A DNA stretch of 64,000 nt, taken from the NCBI RefSeq assembly GCF_002298975.1, contig NZ_DBMV01000022.1, positions 14,729-78,728 of the forward strand. Direction: 5' to 3'. The DNA is from Ralstonia sp. UBA689 (GTDB taxonomy: Bacteria > Pseudomonadota > Gammaproteobacteria > Burkholderiales > Burkholderiaceae). Under the pieces are notes generated by a model. The model did no database searches and had not been told where the DNA came from. It saw nothing but the letters and a program-made list of their open reading frames with translations. The position numbers and the translations under genes were made by a program. Shown piece by piece: positions 51,947 through 60,366 of the stretch (its first letter is position 1; the number at the start of each line of letters is the position of its first letter).

Positions 51947-52850
51947 GCCGCGCACCGTTCCGAAGTTCTTGGTCACCGGAAGCAACGGTCAGGTTGGCTT
52001 CGAGCTTCGACGCAGTCTTGCACCGTTGGGTGAGGTGATTGCGCTCGACCGGGTTGCGTGCGATCTAACGCAGCCCGATACGCTACGCCAATTGGTGCGC
52101 GAATGCCGCCCCGACGTGATCGTCAACCCGGCTGCCTACACGGCAGTGGACAAAGCTGAAAGCGATGCGGATACCGCTTTTGCTGTCAACGGCACGGCGG
52201 TGGGCGTACTGGCCGAAGAAGCGCGCGCATTGGATAGCCTGTTAGTGCACTACAGCACGGATTACGTCTTCGACGGCAGCAAGGCTACCCCCTATACCGA
52301 GACCGACACGACCAATCCGCAGTCTGTCTACGGTAAGAGCAAGCTTGCAGGCGAGCAGGCGATTGCCGCATCGGGCGCGGACGCGCTAGTGCTGCGCACA
52401 TGCTGGGTGGCTGGCGCGCACGGTGGCAATTTCGCCAAGACCATGCTGAAGCTGGGGCGTGAGCGGGAAAGCCTGCGTGTGATTGCCGACCAGCTCGGCG
52501 CGCCCACGACCGCTGCGCTGATCTCCGATGTAACGGCACAGATCATCGCGCGTTCATGGCTTGCAGCGGATCGTTCGGTCTTTCCTGGTGGCACCTATCA
52601 CTTGGCTGCCGATGGGGAGACCACCTGGCACGGCTATGCCACTGAGCTGTTGCGTTATGCGGTGGCGCATGGCGTGGAGCTTAAGGTGGATCCGGAGGCG
52701 ATTGTCGCCATTCCTACGACTGAGTACCCATTGCCGGCGCCACGGCCAGCCAATTCACGCCTCGACACTAGCAAGCTGCGAGAGACGTTCGGCATCCATC
52801 TTCCCGATTGGCGCCAGGGTATTCACTTTCTGCTCGACCAGATTCTTTGA
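51936..52850 (+). CDS. rfbD: dTDP-4-dehydrorhamnose reductase
   Basis: 304 residues: FLVTGSNGQVGFELR (NADPH loop), NPAAYTAVDKAESD, STDYVFDG, and the catalytic Y-x-x-x-K in VYGKSKLAGEQA. Last step to dTDP-L-rhamnose. The ATG lies within the end of rfbB; the extra N-terminal MLRKPRTVPK comes from that overlap. Confidence 0.96.
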   Translation: MLRKPRTVPKFLVTGSNGQVGFELRRSLAPLGEVIALDRVACDLTQPDTLRQLVRECRPDVIVNPAAYTAVDKAESDADTAFAVNGTAVGVLAEEARALDSLLVHYSTDYVFDGSKATPYTETDTTNPQSVYGKSKLAGEQAIAASGADALVLRTCWVAGAHGGNFAKTMLKLGRERESLRVIADQLGAPTTAALISDVTAQIIARSWLAADRSVFPGGTYHLAADGETTWHGYATELLRYAVAHGVELKVDPEAIVAIPTTEYPLPAPRPANSRLDTSKLRETFGIHLPDWRQGIHFLLDQIL

Positions 52851-52862
52851 ATTTTCTCGATC

Positions 52863-53741
52863 ATGCGTAAAGGCATCATTCTCGCCGGCGGGTCCGGCAC
52901 GCGGCTGTATCCGATTACTCGGTCGGTATCCAAGCAATTGCTGCCGGTTTATGACAAGCCGATGATCTATTACCCGCTGTCCACGCTGATGTTGGCTGGG
53001 ATTCGCGATATCTTGATTATTTCCACGCCGGAAGATACGCCGCGTTTTACCGAGATGCTCGGCGATGGTAGCAAGTGGGGTATCAATCTTCAGTATGCCG
53101 TGCAGCCGTCGCCGGATGGTTTGGCCCAGGCATTCATCATTGGTCGTGACTTCGTTGGCAATGATCCATCAACGCTGATTCTAGGCGACAACATTTTTCA
53201 CGGGCACGATCTAGTTAGCCAACTAACGCGCTCCGCTGCGCAAACGGAAGGTGCTACGGTTTTTGCATATCACGTTCACGACCCAGAGCGCTATGGAGTG
53301 GTTGAGTTTGATGAGCATTTCCGGGCACTTTCTCTTGAAGAGAAGCCCGCAGAACCGCGCTCTCATTACGCGGTGACGGGGTTGTATTTCTACGATAACC
53401 AAGTCTGTGATATTGCAGCGGAGATTAAACCTTCGCAACGCGGCGAACTCGAGATCACGGATGTCAATAAGCACTATCTGGCCCAAGGGCAGCTTGAAGT
53501 CGAAATCATGGGGCGCGGATACGCGTGGCTGGATACCGGTACCCATGAGTCTCTCTTGGAAGCTGCGAGCTTTATCGCTACGCTGCAGAATCGGCAGGGA
53601 TTGATGGTGGCTTGCCCCGAAGAGATTGCCTATCGAAGCAAGTGGATTGACGCAGAGCAAGTTGGGGCACTGGCGGAGCCACTGGCTAAGAATGGTTATG
53701 GAAAATATCTGCGACAAATTATTTCGGAGTCCGTTAAGTGA
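52863..53741 (+). CDS. rfbA: Glucose-1-phosphate thymidylyltransferase
   Basis: 292 residues: GIILAGGSGTRLYPITRSVSKQLLPVYDKPMIYYPLSTLM is the nucleotidyltransferase signature, with LGDNIFHG for metal and sugar binding. It makes dTDP-glucose, the first step. From about here the GC content drops, toward rfbC and the WecA-like gene. The stop overlaps the rfbC GTG. Confidence 0.97.
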   Translation: MRKGIILAGGSGTRLYPITRSVSKQLLPVYDKPMIYYPLSTLMLAGIRDILIISTPEDTPRFTEMLGDGSKWGINLQYAVQPSPDGLAQAFIIGRDFVGNDPSTLILGDNIFHGHDLVSQLTRSAAQTEGATVFAYHVHDPERYGVVEFDEHFRALSLEEKPAEPRSHYAVTGLYFYDNQVCDIAAEIKPSQRGELEITDVNKHYLAQGQLEVEIMGRGYAWLDTGTHESLLEAASFIATLQNRQGLMVACPEEIAYRSKWIDAEQVGALAEPLAKNGYGKYLRQIISESVK

Positions 53742-54289
53742 GTTTTAAGGTTATCCCTACTGCGCTGCCAGAGGTGCTCATTCTTGAGCCGGAGGTATTT
53801 GGTGATAGTCGTGGTTTTTTCTATGAAAGCTTCAATTTCAAGGAATTTGAGCGCGTGACTGGGCTGAAGTGCACTTTTGTCCAAGATAATCATTCGCGCT
53901 CGGCGAGAAACGTGCTGCGCGGCCTGCATTACCAGATTCAGAACTCCCAGGGGAAATTGGTTCGTGTTGTCGCAGGCGAGGTATTCGACGTTGCAGTCGA
54001 CATGCGTCGTAGCTCACCGAATTTCGGAAAGTGGGTCGGCGTCTCCTTGTCTTCGGAAAATAAACGGCAGCTTTGGGTTCCAAAGGGATTTGCCCACGGT
54101 TTTGTCGTTATCTCAGAGATTGCGGAATTTTTGTATAAGGTGACGGACTATTGGAGTCCAGAGCACGAGCGGAGTTTGATCTGGAACGATCCTCAGGTTG
54201 GCATCGAATGGCCGATTGATGGGCAACCAATACTTGCCGCAAAGGATGCGGTTGGTAAAAAACTTGCCGAAGCGGATACATTTGACTAG
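53738..54289 (+). CDS. rfbC: dTDP-4-dehydrorhamnose 3,5-epimerase
   Basis: 183 residues from a GTG overlapping the rfbA stop (GTGA). Cupin-fold epimerase: FYESFNFKEFE, QDNHSRSARNVLRGLHYQ with the catalytic His in RGLHYQ, VFDVAVDMRRSSPNFGKWVG, PKGFAHGFVV. It completes the four-gene dTDP-rhamnose set, here ordered B-D-A-C. Confidence 0.97.
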   Translation: MSFKVIPTALPEVLILEPEVFGDSRGFFYESFNFKEFERVTGLKCTFVQDNHSRSARNVLRGLHYQIQNSQGKLVRVVAGEVFDVAVDMRRSSPNFGKWVGVSLSSENKRQLWVPKGFAHGFVVISEIAEFLYKVTDYWSPEHERSLIWNDPQVGIEWPIDGQPILAAKDAVGKKLAEADTFD

Positions 54290-54401
54290 TAACTATCTTG
54301 CTGAACGGTTTTTGTGAGGCCGGCTACTCCGAACGCCGTGCCGCTGTACGTCGAATTTTGGTCGTGGAGCAGTTTCGGCGATTGCATAAAGCCCTTTTCC
54401 T

Positions 54402-55496
54402 ATGCAGACATTTTCGATTGCTTTTGCTCTCTCGTTCCTCATCACAATGATGGTGATACGTTATTCGAGCATGCACGCTCATATCACCGCGGATTGGGAT
54501 CTGAACGGGGTGCAGAAATTTCATGCCCGACCGGTTCCTCGGATTGGTGGGCTCGGTATCGTTCTCGCGTCGGTAGGCGTGGGCGTTGTAGTGTTCTTTC
54601 GCGACTCGAAAGGCGTTGGTGTGCCGCTAGCGTTGCTACTTGGTGGTGCAGCCCCTGCATTTATGGCTGGTTTTGTTGAGGACTTGACTAAACGTGTGAG
54701 CCCGAGAGAGCGGTTACTTGCAACGATGATTTCAGCCATTCTCGCTGCGTATCTGCTTGGTGCGCGAATTGTGCGTATTGATGTGCATTTTTTGGATGTG
54801 GTACTTGCGATTCCATTGGTATCAGGGGTCATTACTGTATTGGCAGTTGCCGGTGTGGCCAATGCGATTAATATCATCGACGGGTTTAATGGGCTCGCTT
54901 CGATGGTTGCAATGATGATGTTTGTGTCGCTCGCATACGTGGCTTTTCAGGTGGGTGATCCACTAGTTGTTACTGTGTCGTTTGCTATGATTGGCGCAAT
55001 TCTTGGGTTCTTTATATGGAATTTTCCGGCGGGCCATATTTTTCTTGGTGATGGTGGAGCGTATTTTATTGGATTCGTTCTCGCTGAATGCGGAATTCTC
55101 CTGGTGCTACGAAATCCTCATGTGTCGGCATGGTATCCGGTATTAATGTTGATCTATCCGATATTTGAGACATTGTTTTCCATCTATCGGCGACGCATAT
55201 TGAAGGGGGTGCCTGCCGGATATCCAGATGGTGTGCATCTTCATACGCTAATTTATCAGCGTTTGATGAGGTGGGCTGTTGGTAGTAAGGATGAGCGGCA
55301 TATCTTGCGAAGAAATTCGATGACTTCTCCTTATTTGTGGCTTTTGAGTCTCCTGGCGGTGCTGCCTGCAACATTGTTTTGGAATAATGGAGTTATTCTG
55401 TTGATTTTTATTGGTGCCTTTGTGATCTTGTATGTCCGGTTGTATTGGAAGATCGTTCGATTCCGATCGCCGCGTTGGATGATTATTAAGAGATAG
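54402..55496 (+). CDS. WecA/WbpL-type undecaprenyl-phosphate sugar-1-phosphate transferase
   Basis: 364 residues and about eleven membrane helices. GT4/MraY-family motifs: ARPVPRIGGLGI, FVEDLTKR, NIIDGFNGLAS, FLGDGGAYFIGF, and the cytoplasmic histidine motif DGVHLHTLIYQR. It would load the first sugar-phosphate of the O unit (GlcNAc-, FucNAc- or QuiNAc-type; not decidable) on undecaprenyl phosphate. Its DNA is clearly less GC-rich than that of the rest of the window, as is the gap after it (16-base AT palindrome at 55594-55609). Confidence 0.92.
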   Translation: MQTFSIAFALSFLITMMVIRYSSMHAHITADWDLNGVQKFHARPVPRIGGLGIVLASVGVGVVVFFRDSKGVGVPLALLLGGAAPAFMAGFVEDLTKRVSPRERLLATMISAILAAYLLGARIVRIDVHFLDVVLAIPLVSGVITVLAVAGVANAINIIDGFNGLASMVAMMMFVSLAYVAFQVGDPLVVTVSFAMIGAILGFFIWNFPAGHIFLGDGGAYFIGFVLAECGILLVLRNPHVSAWYPVLMLIYPIFETLFSIYRRRILKGVPAGYPDGVHLHTLIYQRLMRWAVGSKDERHILRRNSMTSPYLWLLSLLAVLPATLFWNNGVILLIFIGAFVILYVRLYWKIVRFRSPRWMIIKR

Positions 55497-55646
55497 CTCT
55501 TGTTTTTTAGCGGATGAATGAGCGATGGTTGGCTGAATTTGTCGGGCGACTTGTCATCGTGAGCCGCATATAGATCCGAAGCAGAGTGTGCAGATTTTTT
55601 ATAAAAAATTGGCGAGTCGTAGCAATTCACTTGAAGGATTCCGACT

Positions 55647-56750
55647 ATGAATAGTCAATCTCCCATGATTCCGTTGGTAAAAGTAGCAATGCCGCCCCGA
55701 GATGTCCTGATGCCGGCGCTGGAGTCGGTGCTGTACGGTGGGATGATCGCGGAAGGTGAGCACGTTTATCGCTTCGAGGCCGCGTTCAGTGAGCACTTTG
55801 GGCTGCCGGGCACTCTCGCTACGAGTAGCGGAACAGGGGCACTACACATCGCATTTGAGCTCGCAGGCGCTGGCGTCGGCGCTGAAATCATCACCACGTC
55901 GATGACGGCCGAGCCGACGAATACAACGATTCTGCAAACTGGCGCCGCTCCTGTTTTTGCCGACGTCAATCCGCGAACAGGCAACATCGACCCTGCTTCC
56001 GTTGAATCGCTCATCACCGAGCGTACCAAGGCCATTTGCGCTGTGCATTACGCGGGTTACCCGGTAGAACTCGGAGAATTGCGCCGAATCGCTGATCGTC
56101 ATGGCATTGTATTGATTGAAGACTGCGCGCATGGGCTCGGTGCTCGCTTTAACGGGCTTTCTGTGGGAGCGTTCGGCGACTCGGCGATCTTTTCCTTCCA
56201 GGCAATCAAGCATATGACGACGATCGACGGAGGCGCGCTAACGCTCAAAAACCTGGATCAGATTCCGGAAGCCAAGCGCCTACGCTGGTTCGGCCTGACC
56301 AAAGGTGTGCCCCGCACCGAGGTCGACATTGTCCGGCCGGGGTACAAGTACAATATGCACAACGTCGCCGGCCTGCTCGGGCAACTGCAGTTGCAGGGCA
56401 TCGATGAACTGTTGAATCAGCATATTTCCAACGGCCGATTCTATGATGAGCGACTCTCATCGGTAGCGGGCATTGTGCCCGCGGCCATTCCTGAAGGTGC
56501 GGAGCCATCCTATTGGCTCTATACGCTTCTTGCAGAAGACTCCGACGATGTTGAGCAACGCCTCGCCAGCATTGGTGTGATGGCGTCGAAGTTGCATCGT
56601 CCCAATCACTATCATTCTGTCTTCGAGCCATATCGCCGTCCCATGCCTGGCCTCGATGAGTTCTATCGCAAGCTGGTGCATGTCCCCTGCGGTTGGTGGG
56701 TGAGCGATGAAGACCGAGAAAGAATCGCGGACGCCCTGGCTAGGGGTTAA
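55647..56750 (+). CDS. DegT/DnrJ/EryC1-family sugar aminotransferase
   Basis: 367 residues. PLP fold type I: Lys188 in FSFQAIKHMTTIDGGALT is the Schiff-base lysine, ATSSGTGALHIAFELAGAG binds phosphate, and IEDCAHGLGARFNG carries the Asp/His pair. It transfers an amino group to a keto sugar, or acts as a dehydratase. It is in tandem with a related gene, 5 bases downstream, in which this lysine is changed. Substrate unknown. Confidence 0.9.
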   Translation: MNSQSPMIPLVKVAMPPRDVLMPALESVLYGGMIAEGEHVYRFEAAFSEHFGLPGTLATSSGTGALHIAFELAGAGVGAEIITTSMTAEPTNTTILQTGAAPVFADVNPRTGNIDPASVESLITERTKAICAVHYAGYPVELGELRRIADRHGIVLIEDCAHGLGARFNGLSVGAFGDSAIFSFQAIKHMTTIDGGALTLKNLDQIPEAKRLRWFGLTKGVPRTEVDIVRPGYKYNMHNVAGLLGQLQLQGIDELLNQHISNGRFYDERLSSVAGIVPAAIPEGAEPSYWLYTLLAEDSDDVEQRLASIGVMASKLHRPNHYHSVFEPYRRPMPGLDEFYRKLVHVPCGWWVSDEDRERIADALARG

Positions 56751-56755
56751 ACATC

Positions 56756-57883
56756 ATGCCGTCATCAGAAGTCTTCCGTCTTTTCGACGCTCGCCCAACC
56801 GCAGCGATGGATGCGGCGGCGTTGGGTGTGCTGTCGACAGGGCAGATTGCAAGCGGACCGTTTGTCGCGCAGTTTGAAACGGCGTTTGCGAAGACAGTCG
56901 CCCGCGACTTTGCGGTGGCGACCGACAACATGACGAACGCATTGGTGCTCGCGCTCCATCTGGCCGGCGTCGGGGACGGGGACGAAGTCGCGACGTTGGC
57001 GTACTCCTGCCTGTCCTCGAATTCGGCTATTAAGCGCGTTGGTGCAACCCCAGTCTGGGTCGACATTGACCCAGAAACGGCGGCGATATCGTGTGAAGAT
57101 CTGTCGCGGGCTATTACCGAAAAGACAAGAGCTGTCACCGTTTATCACGTAGCGGGTTACCCAGCCTCGATGCGGGAAATCGCCGAATTCTGTCGGGTGC
57201 GTGGTTTAGTGCTGATCGAGGATTGCAACGCCGCGCTCGGCGCCGAAATCGATGGACGGCCGGTGGGGGCATTCGGCGATTTCGCCGTCTATTCTTTCTA
57301 TCCGAACCGTCAGGTCAACGCGCTGGACGGCGGCGTGCTGTTTTGTCCTGATGAGGCGACGGCACAGCGCGCGCGGCGACTGCGACGCTTCGGCATCGAT
57401 CTGGGCGGCTTTCGCGATGCGCGCGGTGAAATCAATCCCGCCGCCGACATTGCTGAGATCGGATGGTCGTGCGCAATGAGCAATTTGAACGCAGCCGTTG
57501 GCCTCGCCCATCTGGCTGATTGGGATCGGAACAAAACACGACTCCGCGAAAATGCCGCGTATGTGGAATCGATCATCGATTCGCTGTGCGGCGTTCAGGC
57601 AGTACGTTGCACGAATGACGGTCAATCAGGCTGGTGGGGATTTGCCGTGCTGAGCCGTGATCGGGACGAAAAACTTGCCAAGCTGAAGTCCTTGGGTGTG
57701 CAGGCATCGATCCTCCATCAGCGCAATGACGCCTACTCTGGCTTTGTCGCAAAGTCGCGGCCATTGCCAGGGACAGAGCGGTTTCAATCCGAGGTCATCG
57801 TGTTGCCTTGCGGACCCTGGCTCGACGCGCAAAGCATTGCCGCGTTGGGCCGCTGCCTTCAGTCAGTATGGTCGCCTCGATGA
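56756..57883 (+). CDS. DegT/DnrJ/EryC1-family protein with Lys-to-Arg change at the PLP site
   Basis: 375 residues, aligned throughout with the previous protein (ATDNMTNALVLALHLAGVG; IEDCNAALGAEIDG). In the PLP segment AVYSFYPNRQVNALDGGVLF the position of the lysine is Arg185. Without lysine the usual transaminase cycle is not possible; a partner role for the intact paralogue, or a PLP-bound dehydratase chemistry like ColD (which has His), are alternatives. The stop overlaps the flippase start (ATGA). Confidence 0.85.
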   Translation: MPSSEVFRLFDARPTAAMDAAALGVLSTGQIASGPFVAQFETAFAKTVARDFAVATDNMTNALVLALHLAGVGDGDEVATLAYSCLSSNSAIKRVGATPVWVDIDPETAAISCEDLSRAITEKTRAVTVYHVAGYPASMREIAEFCRVRGLVLIEDCNAALGAEIDGRPVGAFGDFAVYSFYPNRQVNALDGGVLFCPDEATAQRARRLRRFGIDLGGFRDARGEINPAADIAEIGWSCAMSNLNAAVGLAHLADWDRNKTRLRENAAYVESIIDSLCGVQAVRCTNDGQSGWWGFAVLSRDRDEKLAKLKSLGVQASILHQRNDAYSGFVAKSRPLPGTERFQSEVIVLPCGPWLDAQSIAALGRCLQSVWSPR

Positions 57884-59289
57884 AACACTTGCGGTCGATG
57901 GTCGCAGGGAAGCATGCTCGCGCGGGCGCGGCTGGGCATCTCGTGCGCAGCCTGATCGATATGGCCATGCTGTATGCGAGCAAGGCTGGCGCAGTGATCG
58001 TCGGCGTTCTGATCCTGCCGCAGTTCAACCGATTGCTGGGGCCGGAGCAGTTCGGCGTCGTGGCGGTCATTTTTTCGCTGCAGGCGCTGTTGCTGATTCT
58101 CGACCTTGGTATGTCGACCATTGTCGGGCGCGATATCGCCGCAGACGACAGCTCACGACAGGCGTCGGTTGATATCTGGCGCTCGGCGGAAACAGTGCTG
58201 AACGTCTCGTATGCGGCACTGGGCGTAGCGTTGATCAGCGTAGCATCGCTGATGGGCGTCTCCCTTACGTTACCGCAGATGCTTCTGACCCTTGTGTTGC
58301 TATGGGCCCTTACGCAACAGAACGTCGCAATGTCAGCACTCCTGGCGAAGCGCCGCTATCTGGACGCCGGCATCATTCAACTGGCGGGTGTGTTGGCGCG
58401 AGGGGGGGGGACGCTAGCGGCAATGAAGGTCATTGGGGTCTCGTTGGACGTATTTCTGATTTCTCAGTGCGTGCTGGCGCTTGCGCAGTACGTGGTGACC
58501 TGGGTGCATTGCAACAAAGTACTCTCAATTGACGGTGTGGTCGGCCGCGTCACACTCGAAGGCTGCCGGAAGCTGTTTCTTCGCGGCAAGCCCTTAATGC
58601 TGTTTGGTTTGGCAGGGGCGGCGGTCATGCAACTCGACAAGCCGATCGTTTCGGCGTTCATGTCACCAGCGGAATTGGGGCCATATTACTTGGCGATGGT
58701 GTTGTGCCTGACACCGATTTCGACGCTTGCAGGGCCAGTGATGCAGTTCTTCCAGCCACGGCTGGTCAATGCTATCCATGAGCGGGACCACGCGCGTGCG
58801 GGACAAGTGCTTCGGCGCTATGCCACGATCATCGTGTTGGCCACCATTTTGCCGACAGGCATCTTGTGGCTGTTTCGGGACCCGCTTATTCACCTTTGGC
58901 TGCTCCATGGAACGGGAGCGCCACAGGTCATTAAATATGCCGGCATTCTCTTGCCGGGTATCGCAATCGGGGCACTGGGATATGTGCCCTACGTGCTATT
59001 GGTCGCCTATCAGGACTTCCGATTCCAGGCCGTCGCTTCGACTGTTATGACGGTCATTACCCTGGGGCTCGCACTGTTCGCTGCCTCCCGCAGCAGCATT
59101 ATTGGCGTGTGCTTGGTGTATGCGTGCTATCACTCTGTCTCGACCCTGGTTTCATGGGCTAGATGCCTAGTGCTTGCGCGAGGGGGCAGGACGCGGTACG
59201 TCGAACGCAACGCGGTGTTGACTGCGCTCTGGGTTGTGGTCGGAGGCGGAGCAGTGATTGCTCTGTACGCATTGAAGCAAGCGCTCTAA
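57880..59289 (+). CDS. Wzx-type polysaccharide flippase
   Basis: 469 residues from the ATG at 57880 that overlaps the previous stop by four bases. Twelve or so hydrophobic helices with the MATE/PST pattern (LIDMAMLYASKAGAVIVGVLILPQFNRLLGPEQFGVVAVIFSL...). Members of this family move lipid-linked O units across the inner membrane. A nine-G run at 58402-58410 encodes Gly-Gly-Gly in ARGGGTLAAM; one base more or less there would end the protein early. Confidence 0.88.
   Translation: MKHLRSMVAGKHARAGAAGHLVRSLIDMAMLYASKAGAVIVGVLILPQFNRLLGPEQFGVVAVIFSLQALLLILDLGMSTIVGRDIAADDSSRQASVDIWRSAETVLNVSYAALGVALISVASLMGVSLTLPQMLLTLVLLWALTQQNVAMSALLAKRRYLDAGIIQLAGVLARGGGTLAAMKVIGVSLDVFLISQCVLALAQYVVTWVHCNKVLSIDGVVGRVTLEGCRKLFLRGKPLMLFGLAGAAVMQLDKPIVSAFMSPAELGPYYLAMVLCLTPISTLAGPVMQFFQPRLVNAIHERDHARAGQVLRRYATIIVLATILPTGILWLFRDPLIHLWLLHGTGAPQVIKYAGILLPGIAIGALGYVPYVLLVAYQDFRFQAVASTVMTVITLGLALFAASRSSIIGVCLVYACYHSVSTLVSWARCLVLARGGRTRYVERNAVLTALWVVVGGGAVIALYALKQAL
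58402..58410 (+). repeat. Poly-G tract (G9) in the flippase gene
   Basis: Nine consecutive G, three GGG glycine codons in frame, about 525 bases into a 1410-base gene. GGG is otherwise a rare glycine codon in this window. Length change by slippage would shift the frame. Confidence 0.85.
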
Positions 59290-59317
59290 CAATTATTTTT
59301 GAGAAGTCGTTACTACC

Positions 59318-60358
59318 ATGCTTAAAGACAAAGTCTTGATGATCACGGGGGGGACCGGATCGTTCGGGAACACCGTTCTGAACCGTTTCCTAAAAAGCGA
59401 TGTGAAGGAAATCGTCATTTTCAGCCGGGATGAAAAGAAGCAGGAAGACATGCGCATTGCTTTGCGCAGCCCGAAAGTCCGCTTCTGCATCGGCGACGTG
59501 CGCAACTACGATTCGATCGCGCAAGCGATGGTAGGTGTCGATTTCGTCTTCCATGCCGCCGCATTGAAGCAAGTACCGTCTTGCGAATTCTTCCCAATGG
59601 AAGCCGTGCGTACCAATGTGCTGGGGACTGAGAACGTGCTGAACGCTGCGATCGCGAATGGCGTACAGCGTGTAGTGCTGTTGAGCACCGACAAGGCGGT
59701 GTATCCGATTAATGCCATGGGCATTTCCAAATCTATGGCGGAGAAGGTGCTGGTGGCTAAGGCACGCACGGTACGCGAGGGCGGTCCCGTCTTGTGCGCG
59801 ACGCGCTATGGAAACGTCATGGCATCGCGTGGTTCGGTGATTCCGCTGTTTATGGAAAAGATTCGCGCCGGTCAGCCAATGCGCGTCACAGATCCGAACA
59901 TGACGCGTTTCTTGATGTCGTTGGAGGATTCCGTCGATTTGGTTCTCCATGCATTCCAGCATGGAAATCAGGGGGACATCTTTGTTCAGAAGGCACCCGC
60001 CAGCACCATTGGCGACCTCGCGGTCGCGCTCAACAAGATGTTTGGTACGACGGCTCCGACCGAAGTGATTGGTACTCGTCACGGCGAAAAGCTCTACGAG
60101 ACGCTGGTCTCGCGAGAAGAGATGGCAAAGGCAGAGGATGCAGGCCGGTACTATCGGGTACCGGCGGACAACCGCGACCTGAACTATGAGCTCTTCATTT
60201 CGGAAGGTTCGCCGAGCGCCAACGTGGTGGATGACTACACGTCGCACAACACGGAGCGGTTGTCCGTCGACGAAATCATCAAGTTGTTGCTGACGTTGCC
60301 AGAAGTGCGTGAGAACTTGCGCCAAGTTGGTCGTCTCGATGCATTGATGAACGAGTGA
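59318..60358 (+). CDS. CapE/WbjB/FnlA-type UDP-GlcNAc 4,6-dehydratase/5-epimerase
   Basis: 346 residues, extended SDR. ITGGTGSFGNTVLNRFL (NAD loop), HAAALKQVPSCEFFPMEAVRTNVLGT, and STDKAVYPINAMGISKSMAEK, where Met replaces the usual Tyr of Y-x-x-x-K, as in CapE/WbjB. Those enzymes start UDP-L-FucNAc or QuiNAc synthesis from UDP-GlcNAc. The partner genes (CapF/CapG type) are not in the window and may lie downstream. A seven-G run at 59347-59353 is near the start. Confidence 0.9.
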   Translation: MLKDKVLMITGGTGSFGNTVLNRFLKSDVKEIVIFSRDEKKQEDMRIALRSPKVRFCIGDVRNYDSIAQAMVGVDFVFHAAALKQVPSCEFFPMEAVRTNVLGTENVLNAAIANGVQRVVLLSTDKAVYPINAMGISKSMAEKVLVAKARTVREGGPVLCATRYGNVMASRGSVIPLFMEKIRAGQPMRVTDPNMTRFLMSLEDSVDLVLHAFQHGNQGDIFVQKAPASTIGDLAVALNKMFGTTAPTEVIGTRHGEKLYETLVSREEMAKAEDAGRYYRVPADNRDLNYELFISEGSPSANVVDDYTSHNTERLSVDEIIKLLLTLPEVRENLRQVGRLDALMNE

Positions 60359-60366
60359 GGACTCAT

